Assembly: GCA_036971615.1 (NCBI GenBank)
Contig: JAYKKR010000027.1
Coordinates: 124,001-188,000, forward strand
Length of the DNA stretch: 64,000 bases
Direction: 5' to 3'
Source of the DNA: Amyloporia xantha
Lineage: Eukaryota > Basidiomycota > Agaricomycetes > Polyporales > Adustoporiaceae
This document shows positions 56,061-64,000 of this stretch, piece by piece (the stretch's first letter is position 1; every line of letters begins with the position of its first letter). Both the position numbers and the translations under genes were made by a program. The notes beneath the pieces were generated by a model. The model was not told the DNA's origin. It worked only from the letters and a program-made list of their open reading frames with translations, and did no database searches.

Positions 56061-56835
56061 GAGAGCTGGGAGACGCAGAGGGGAATCCGTGGCTTCCGTC
56101 CGACCTATTTATATGAGGCGTGGCACACAGTCAGCGGACACAAAGGCGAGAGCAATCATAACCGAACCTTTGCCGTGCATAAGGCTTACGAGAATTCTGT
56201 GATCGTAACAATCAGTACCATCCAGCCGATAGGAAGCATTCTGGCGAACGAACCTGTGAGGGGAACTCATTAAGGTGGCCAGGTTCCCCGCCGGCGTTCG
56301 CTGAAGGCCTTCGGGAGCTTCTCATGAGCTAAGGGCTCAGGTTTAAATGTCCGGACTTACTGACCATGACCTGTAATACATCGTCGTGTTGAATGCGTGT
56401 TTGAGGAATAAAGGGGACACAAGGGAAAAAAGAGAGAAAAAGAAAGGCACCAGTAGACGCACAGGCGAGAGGGGGAGAGGAGAGAGAATGGAGGGCCGGC
56501 ACGCACCGCGCCGACGCGTTGGCCGTGTGCTTATCAGGTGCCAATCCCCGTCACCCCGTCAGAGATCAAGATCAATTACGCTCTTCCTCGGCCACGCTTC
56601 GCGGAAGCAAAAAAGTTTATCGTTTATTTAGACTAACAATCCAGAAATATCTCATAACAAGGTGAAGCAGAGCATCCAATTCGACTAACGAGAGGGGGGT
56701 TGAGCAAAGCAGTATAGAGAGATGAAACAGGGAGTGTGCCAAGCGTATATCTACAGTAGCGCGAGAAGGCAGAAGGGTCGCAACACAAGAAGAACCATCT
56801 TATATATAAGGGAAGGGCCGAATGGGCGCTGCGAA
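56061..56835. other. intergenic, nothing recognised
   Basis: About 770 bp between two minus-strand zinc-motif genes. Includes a purine-rich stretch at about 56420-56490. No gene supported. Confidence 0.4.
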
Positions 56836-58835
56836 TCAGCCCGATGATAGGCCCTCCCGGAAGCCGCGGACAAAGGAGCGGAAGGGTAACGCAAACCAAT
56901 CGAGAAACCCGGGGGAATCTCCCTCTGGGACTTCATACAATTCAGTGCGGGGACGATTGGAGCGTGCATGGTCCTCGCCGTCATCCTCGCGAGGTCGCTT
57001 CTCTCCAATACTCGACGGGGACGACTCCGACTCAATGACAGTAGCATCAGTAGACGCACTAGATGGTGGAGGTTTGTCAAGCAATTGCATTGTTCCTGAT
57101 GCTGGCGCGTTCATTGCGGGGCTTGGTGAGGGAAGAACGCTCCGTTCAGGAGATGTGACCCGGCGAGGTGTTGATCTAACGCGGCAGCAAATTCAGTGAT
57201 GACGTGACAGCGTCAAGGAAATCAGCTGACTTGGTGCAAGTGGCTTTGTGCTCTTCCCAATGTGTCAGGTCGTATTCAACATCGCCCTTCAGGGTCACGT
57301 CTGTTCGGCAAACTCTACATTCAGCGCTGTTTTCGGTAAACTTCTTAACCTGCGGATCATTGACGAGTTGGAGCTTGCGCTGTGCCGTCGCAATGCGGTT
57401 GCTCGGCCACTCGCGTGAGGACCTTTCCGACGGAGCTTTCTCAGACCGCGCGACGGAAATGTTGTCATCCTCTTCGTCGAGGTCGACTTCTGACTTCATC
57501 TCCGCAGCATCGGGTCTGTGTGCATGTCATTAGGCTCGGTATTGACACGGGACTACACGGGCTGTACTTCTCAGATTGGCCACGCTGCTTGATGCATACT
57601 TTGCGGTGGTTGACCCAGGGTTGCATGACGTATCGCCGCTTCGGGCTCAGATCGACCCATTCTTGGCACCCCTTGCAGAACATACGATGAGGCTCCACTT
57701 CGCCCGAGAGCTCATCATTTTGCAGAAATTCCATGCGTTCTGCCTCCGACTTGCGAGCCCGTCCTCCCACCTTGGACGACTCTCCGATAGATGAGAGGTC
57801 GTCAGCAGCGCTGTCCGGCGTATGCGTACGTCTGCAGTAGGAGCTGTGTCAACATAGCAGTCAACACACCAGATCATTTAACGTACTCATGTTCTGACTG
57901 CAGCTTCTTTGCCGAAGCTGGCTTGCCAACCGATGAAGGGGTCTCCGGCGTGTCGCTCGGTGTCTCCACAGCGGCAGGAGCGACGGAGGATGTGCGAGAG
58001 CGAGGTGCTTTCTTAGCCTTGCTAGCAGGCTTCTTCCCACTGGCGGGAGAATCCTGATGCTCGCGTCGAGGGCGCGTGGGCGATGGTCCTGGCAAGCTAC
58101 ATAGAGCCACACGATGTTTGCCGCACATGCAAGCCATACAAGTCAATACTCCTATGGCCGCAGAGAATGAAATCCACTTACACTACATCGATCTTCTTTG
58201 GTTCTCGCTTCTTTTCGGTAGCCTGAGACACATGTCAGCCTACCCCTTGGACCTGATCCACGTGCAGTGTGTGTGGCCAGGGGCGGAAAAGGCTTGAGCA
58301 GCGGCGCGCACAGATTGCAGCCTAAGCCTGCCGCAAACCGCGATCGTGTAACCCTCTAGCTCCGGCTCGCAACAATCTGAACCTCTCGCAGGATATCCAG
58401 CTGTTGATCTAGCATGATATCTGTCCGTTTGCCTCACACCGGGTGTCTCCCGCGCCCCCACCCGCTCAACGCGTGACGATCACTCACCTTCTTACTGGGT
58501 GTAGCTTTGACGGGACTAGTCTCCTCTTGCTCGTCATCCTTGGTTTCTTCCTCTTCCGAATCTCTTCTGCGAGTATGAGCAACCGCACTAAGCACGAGAC
58601 GGGCATATCGACGAACTCTGCTTCATCGTTGCTCGCGACACTGCCTTTTCGCTTCTGCATCCTCGTCAGTAATCAAGGAGTTGATCATGTCCACGCCATA
58701 GCACCGATTGCTCACCTTGCGCCGCGTAGAATAAGTGACTTTCACCGATTTGGGTCTGGGCCAAGTCTACTCAGCGTCGCTACCGTCAAGGAACGTGGTA
58801 ACTTACTGTTCAGGAGAAGATGTCTGCTCTTCCAT
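56836..58835 (-). CDS. Lys/Ser-rich protein with two Cys/His modules
   Basis: A multi-exon gene starting at 58835 (MEEQTSSPEQ). Small exons encode basic and acidic runs: KKRKGSVASNDEAE, then DSEEEETKDDEQEE, and SGKKPASKAKKAPRSR. Two similar modules follow: RMFCKGCQEWVDLSPKRR ... WVNHRKVC (about 57620-57700) and AECRVCRTDVTLKG ... WEEHKATC (about 57230-57330). Each has the form CxxC-x(20)-WxxHxxxC. The frame ends at 57176 unless a further intron joins it to a last exon at 56836-57130 (KRPREDDGED, GFLDWFALPFRSFVRGFREGL). I could not find a normal-length intron for that join. It is probably a nuclear protein; function unknown. Confidence 0.5.
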
Positions 58836-59115
58836 GCTGGCCTGACGTGCGTTCTGAGTGCAAGACAGAAAGGGGGAACGAGGGGGAGCGGCACCCAAGA
58901 TTCAGGACGACTGGTCAACCGCGTTCACAGTTAAGCGCTCGAGAGTCGGTGCCACTTCACGTGCCCTTTGACTGTGCCACGTGGTCTGTCAAAGCGCGAA
59001 AGCACTGGTGAGCAGTGAGCACTGTCCAGTCTTTTTGTAACCGTCCGACTTACTTTTCTGAATTTACATCGAGCTGATCGAGCCGCTTGAAACAACGCTA
59101 AGAATCTGACTGGAC

Positions 59116-60009
59116 ATGCCCGATCCCGAGGATTTGCTATCAGAGTCGCTGCAGACTCTGTACGACTACACGCCTGTTGCACATTCATCCGCGGGATCGC
59201 TCTTTACATATAACTATCCTGGACAGATCCCGAGACGATTCTCTTCTCCGCTACGGCAATCCGTGCCAGACCGCCAAGATTCCGTTGCACCAATCGAGCT
59301 TCAAACTCCTGATACGCAACCAGCGAATTGGTCACTACACGCATCCTCCATATGGATGTCATCCCTCTTCATAGCGGATCATCTCGCAGAGTTGCGCTTG
59401 GACTCCCGTATTGCATTTGCCAAAGACAAAGGTGAAACACTGCGCGTGCTGGAGCTCGGTGCTGGCGCAGGGCTTCCGGGTATCCTGATAGCGCGATGCT
59501 ACGATAGGATTCAGGTCGTTTCGAGCGACTATCCCGATGAGGAGCTCATCAGCACTTTGGCCGATAATGTCCAGCGCAATAACGCCTCCGCTAGATGCCG
59601 TGTCGTCCCATATGCATGGGGCAGCGATCCCTCTGTCCTTCTCGAGTCTGCACCTCATGACCGTTCACCGCCCGCGCCTGCCTTCGATATCGTTGTGGCG
59701 GCAGATACCCTCTGGAATCCAGATCTTCATCGTGTATTTGCAAAGACTCTTGCTCTGACATTGCGGCGGTCCGCAGATGCTCGAATATATCTTGTTGCCG
59801 GTCTCCACACTGGGAGATATACAATCCAGGCATTTCTGCGCACTGTGCCAGAAGTTGGACTAGAGTTGGAAGAGGCGACGGAGAGGGAGGTAAACGGAAA
59901 CAAGGTTTGCTCGTGGAGCGTTGAGAGGGGAGGGGAGGAGACGGAGCAGGACAGAAGACGGTGGGTGGTATGGATGGTGCTGAGATGGTCCTTACCGGTA
60001 GCGTCGTGA
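59116..60009 (+). CDS. class I SAM-dependent methyltransferase, EFM7/NNT1-like
   Basis: A single exon of 894 nt (297 aa), unusual here for lacking introns. The SAM-binding motif is LRVLELGAGAGLPGILIA at about residues 107-124, followed by VVSSDYPDEELI (acidic ribose-binding position) and FDIVVAADTLWNPDLH. This is the order of the methyltransferase-16 family. The start (PEDLLSESLQTLYDY) and the Trp-rich stretch before motif I resemble fungal EFM7/NNT1, which methylates the N-terminus of elongation factor eEF1A. That substrate is inferred by family only. Confidence 0.75.
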   Translation: MPDPEDLLSESLQTLYDYTPVAHSSAGSLFTYNYPGQIPRRFSSPLRQSVPDRQDSVAPIELQTPDTQPANWSLHASSIWMSSLFIADHLAELRLDSRIAFAKDKGETLRVLELGAGAGLPGILIARCYDRIQVVSSDYPDEELISTLADNVQRNNASARCRVVPYAWGSDPSVLLESAPHDRSPPAPAFDIVVAADTLWNPDLHRVFAKTLALTLRRSADARIYLVAGLHTGRYTIQAFLRTVPEVGLELEEATEREVNGNKVCSWSVERGGEETEQDRRRWVVWMVLRWSLPVAS

Positions 60010-60729
60010 TGCTATAAACTCAATTATACCCCTCACAGAAATAGAGTGTTTCTGCTGCGATTTAAATTAGTGTTTTTCTGTATCAAGAAATCGTGAGAAT
60101 CGCATTAGAGGAGCTAGCACCACTTAGGGCACCCACCACCTCCGAGATCATGCTAGTGCATGCAGTGCCCTTGTCCACTGTTGTTTCGCGGCACAGGCAG
60201 TATCCGGTGGTCATTGAAAGTCGCCGCTGCAAGTGTCGGTCGTATAGTACTAAAGGTAGACATTATTCATAATAGGTAACGAGCATGGCAAAATTGCTTC
60301 TGATACTATTGGATAGATTTGGCGAGCAGTACTAGTACTATGGTACTATACGAGTTACTTCCACTGCGTACACCGACAGAGTGTATCCTTGTTCCAGTTG
60401 AGAAATTTTGGTATACCTGTTCAAAGAATACTACGTGGAGCTCGAAATAACATCACCATCAGTCTAATATAAATCCTAGAAGAAACACTCTAATTACGTT
60501 GTCGGATTTTTTCTTGCACTGTGTTACGTCCTTTCTTGTCCCAACGTCGAGAAGGATCGAGAGAAATTTACATGGCAGTTATTGCGCCCCACCGAACCAC
60601 TATACTTACCATAAGTGGATGCTTTAGTCAGCGATCGAGTGTATCCGCCCAGCGCCGCTCTCCATCTCAGCACCTCCTGCTCACTAGCCACCACCACATC
60701 CGTCTTTCATTTACATTGTTACCGATACC
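60010..60729. other. intergenic, nothing recognised
   Basis: About 720 bp between two plus-strand genes. No gene or repeat recognised. Confidence 0.4.
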
Positions 60730-61196
60730 ATGGTTTGTAAGAAATGCGAGACTGTGAGTTTGCTTTCTTCACAGCCTTTTGGCATCGTACTTATCACCTG
60801 CTGTCTTAGAAATTGTCAAAACTAGCGGCTCCAGACCCTTTCACTTCTAGCTCACAGAGTATCAAAGATGGTTCACGGAAGGTCGGCGAGAACAAGCTCC
60901 TTAGTAGACCTGGAAGCTCGAAGAACAGGTTCCAGGTACGTGTCGCCCCTTATGTGTCTCTCCTTTGTCTCACATCTTACATCGCTCGTCATAGCCATAT
61001 CAGGGCAAATGCAGAGATTGCAAGTCGTCCACTACGCAGAATAAGGCCAAGTATTGTCATGGTACGTTTCTCCATATAATTCTTCTGTGTACGACTAATT
61101 CATTTGCTGCTAGGCTGCGCATATAAACGAGGAGTGTGCGCGATATGCGGCAAACAGGTCCTGGACACCTCAGGTTACGTGATGTCGGCCAAGTAG
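60730..61196 (+). CDS. CRIPT: CRIPT homologue
   Basis: Four exons, 60730-60753, 60810-60935, 60995-61061 and 61114-61196, give 300 nt (99 aa). The sequence is typical of the conserved cysteine-rich CRIPT family: MVCKKCE at the start, RKVGENKLLSRPGSSKNRF, four CxxC pairs (CKKC, CRDC, CHGC, CAIC) and the ending LDTSGYVMSAK. CRIPT is found in nearly all eukaryotes; human CRIPT was named for PDZ-domain binding and belongs to the minor-spliceosome-associated set. The last residues differ from the animal PDZ-binding end. Length matches the family. Confidence 0.93.
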
Positions 61197-62780
61197 AATA
61201 TCACTTTTGATGCGCCGAACCCCGGTGTACTCTATCCCGGTGTATTTATAGCTGTATGTCCATATCATTATTTGCTGTCCGACATTCAATTGTGCATGCC
61301 TGCTATTGTCCACGTACACGTCTGGGACACTGCGAAAGGCGATAAAGTGCAGAGGGCATGCATATTCCATTTCGAAAGTAGCCGAAGATGTTCTTATCCA
61401 AGATCTAGCCACGAAACTGAACCCCCATCGACATGTGCAATTTATTTCGGCTGACTTCTATCTGAATTTCATAATACAGAAGAAGCACCTGCGATATAAA
61501 TGTCAGCAGGTTAGGTTATTTGACGAGATCCACTGTATTGGTGGCCAGTCAGTCTTTTCCTCATAGCTTTTCTTGTCGATTGAATGGCTCACTCGGGGGC
61601 CAAGTTGATTTTCCTTACGACAACGACTCATAGCTAGACATTTACCTTAACCCTCCATGGATGGGTTAATAGCGACCTGGATCTGACGGTCGCCATTAAA
61701 AAAGGTAACGTCGCAACTGACACGGTCAGTACTCGTAATTCTAGGAGTCCGTACTATCCTCTCGCAAGCTCATGGGCCTGCAAATGCGCACTCATCATAA
61801 TTTGAGGAAACTCTTGGGGGTGATCAGGTGGGCGGTTTCGTTGAACAGGTGATACTCCCATTCCAATAGCTTGCATTTTACAGCCTCCGACGTGCTCTCG
61901 TAGTGTCTGTCAATCAATACACACGGGCAAATGGTCAACAAAGGAGAAGTAAGAATAACGTACTGGGAATCTTGATGCTCGCACCGATAGATACTTTCAA
62001 AAAGCGCAGCGACGTCAACAACCTGAGTGATGGTGATCATTTGGAGGCCTTCCTTGTCACCTTCGCTCACCGTCAGGCATTGGGCTAATATATAGCTGGA
62101 GCCTGGCATACTCACTCTGATTATACACGAGCCATTCATTATTTCCACTGCGAGCACTAGTGCTGTGAGATTTGGCCGGTCAAGGTGCGACGAAACCTGA
62201 TGGAGGTGACACAATTGCAAAGATGGACCCGAGAACAACGGGACATACCCCGCTGACTCCGGATCTTATAAGTTAGATGCATGAGAAGAACATGTCTGAT
62301 ATCTCTCACTGCGCCGCGGACGCTGTTATCTCTGTGGCGTCTTCGGGATGATGAACAATCCCTCAGGGCTCACTTCTGATCGGTAGCAATGCTATAAGCA
62401 TCACTTCCGAATTCTGTGATGCCTCACTTGAAATCTAGAAGCAGACCTAGGGAACTTATCATTCTGCAGCCTCCAATCGTTTCGATAGCTGTATCAACCA
62501 ACGAAGGAACCTCACCCATTTCAAATGCGACATACTGTGTGACACGCCGTCTCACGCGTAGCGATAAAGCTCGTTGTATCGCGTCGGCCAATAATTATAG
62601 TACAATATGTTATAGAGATAACAAGTCAACAAGGAACTCGATGGCTTCTATACGCCAACCAGTTCCTGGGGAATATTCCACGGATAACTGCCAGCGTAGT
62701 GGCTAGGAATGAGGCGCGTGCAGGGAAAGCAACATGAGGGCAAGATCAGAGGTCATGGAAGGTTCAACTGGCACGTACCG
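61197..62780. other. long region without a supported gene
   Basis: About 1.6 kb. An open frame of 147 codons exists at 61795-62238 on the minus strand but shows no family motif. Most of the rest is short frames. The low coding density contrasts with the neighbours. Confidence 0.4.
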
Positions 62781-64000
62781 TCAGGTTCTTTCACCACTGG
62801 AGCGTCTGAGTATGCCCGCAACGTCGAGGACCAGCGTATTAGCCGGTCTCGGTGAAATGGGCTGAAGCTCGACGACGTCGCCAAACTGTTCGGGATCTTC
62901 ACCTCGCTTGTCCTCACGGATGCTTCCCAAGGAGACACTTAGGTCTTGCCCGGTCCTTGTCTCATTGGTGAGGTGTGAATTGGTTGCGTCGCTAGAGGTG
63001 GTACCCGTGGTGACACCGTCAGGCGCAAAATGGAGAGACGAGATTTCCGACTGCCATTTGATTCAGCACCGAACGCGGCCTGAGTCACATCGGAGGCACT
63101 CACCTCGTCGTGAGGGGATTGGTTCACTTCGCGCAGACTCAGGAGACATCGCGAGACGACGATGGACGAAATGCTATGTAAAACGCACGGGTCATTTTTG
63201 TCGCTGTAAAGGTTGGAACGAACTTACGGGACGGTGAAACTGGACGTGGTATTGTCAAATACCTTTCAGAACGTTAATCAGGCATTCTTCCAGTCGAAAT
63301 ATGCTAGTGAGACGAACATTGGTAGTGAATAGCACCATGTCGAGAACATTCAAGAAGAGGAGCACTCTAAAGAGTTTGACTTTAGACGAGCAGCGGGAAT
63401 ATGAATGGTAACCACTGCTGACATGAAATATTGAAGACCTGTCACTGAGGCGTCAGACACGAGCAAAAGAGAAGGAAGAACCACTTTACCATCTTGTCTC
63501 AAGAGGGCTGCAACGGAGGTTGTACTTCTGAGGGTGTCTATATGTTTTACCATCTGGCGGGTATTGTACATGATCACGAGGAGAACGATAACATCCGATG
63601 CAATAAGACATGAACGTGTGGCTATCGAAACTGAAGAACAAAGCAAATGAGATCTATTTCCTGCTCATTTTACCACATTACCTCTGTAATGAACGAATCA
63701 GTGCAGAATTCACACGTGAGTCGTATACACATACTTTGTGATGTTGCTGAAAGATACGTTGTATGTGGTATTACAGAGACCTCCCAAATCCGGCAAGCTG
63801 ATATCTTGGTATGTCGACTTCGCAAATACGGTCTATAACGGGAACAGTGCATGAGAATCCTCACCTCGCATTTTACTTGAAGGACTCACCAAATCACCCG
63901 CAAAGGGCGCAAGCGCCAGAGCACCCGTCAGGATTGTTAGCCGCCGATCCCGGCCACTTGTCGCGAACACACGCAAGGCGGAGAATGCTTGAGGATGTTT
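62781..64000 (-). CDS. DUF6533-type membrane protein, 5' end beyond the window
   Basis: The gene runs in from the right edge. Exons read FSALRVFATSGRDRRLTILTG (about 63890-64000), then TVFAKSTYQDISLPDLGG. SIATRSCLIASDVIVLLVIMY follows (about 63550-63640), then ISRCLLSLREVNQ (about 63115-63150). After a 54-nt intron comes a hydrophilic tail that ends at the TGA at 62781-62783. The pattern LRV(F/Y)A-x-GRxxxL, a later transmembrane helix ending VIMYNT, and a final ISRCLLSLR before a cytosolic tail is that of the many DUF6533 seven-helix-like proteins of Agaricomycetes. Function unknown. Several intermediate exon borders are not fixed. Confidence 0.6.

Noticed and set aside
61795..62238. Minus-strand frame of 147 codons as a gene
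   Set aside because: No recognisable motif and no extension through splice sites; could be real but cannot be supported.
1..64000. CRISPR arrays, ribosomal RNA genes, bacterial operons
   Set aside because: No regularly spaced repeats or rRNA-like sequence were seen; gene structure is clearly fungal. tRNA genes were not found by eye, but a cloverleaf search was not possible.

Overview
The window is nuclear DNA of a filamentous fungus, almost certainly a mushroom-forming basidiomycete (Agaricomycetes). Genes have many phase-consistent introns of about 50 nt, compact spacing on both strands, and the repeats and families are typical of that group: a Plavaka DNA transposon, Ty1/copia, an rve-type integrase-core gene, DUF6532, DUF6533-type membrane protein, BTB protein and Ifi-6-16-like proteins. 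All assignments come from reading motifs and splice sites by eye; no database search was run.

Left part (1-5.3 kb): an intact seven-exon short-chain dehydrogenase that has lost its catalytic residues, a decayed glutathione reductase, a perfect 33-nt palindrome and a BTB/POZ protein gene.

Transposon-rich part (5.5-22.9 kb): an integrase-core gene (rve superfamily) is split by two independent insertions. A 9571-bp element (6934-16504) with terminal inverted repeats carries a complete Plavaka transposase, a divergently transcribed DUF6532 gene and a Ser/Glu-rich gene of unknown function, and has itself received a 992-bp miniature LTR element (TRIM, 8620-9611). A 5784-bp copia element (16682-22465) with apparently identical LTRs sits further downstream in the same gene. 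Removing both insertions and one copy of each target duplication leaves a 1800-nt reading frame (600 codons), so both insertions are probably recent.

Middle part (23-47.3 kb): a hypothetical gene with a Cys/His motif, then a duplicated landscape. An Ifi-6-16-like gene plus a GRDP/DUF1399-like gene occurs twice (25.5-30.1 and 39.2-43.7 kb), with a third GRDP copy at 44.3-47.3 kb. Between them is a direct cluster of C2H2 zinc-finger genes: two intact, two decayed fragments, with conserved TATA boxes. One duplicated promoter carries an 874-bp non-autonomous DNA transposon with an 8-bp target duplication; the other copy is the empty site.

Right part (48.9-64 kb): mainly single-copy housekeeping genes: a secreted GH16 beta-glucanase, PEX7 divergently paired with a class II-like sirtuin, two putative zinc-binding hypothetical genes, a class I methyltransferase (EFM7-like), CRIPT, and the 3' part of a DUF6533-type membrane protein running off the window end.
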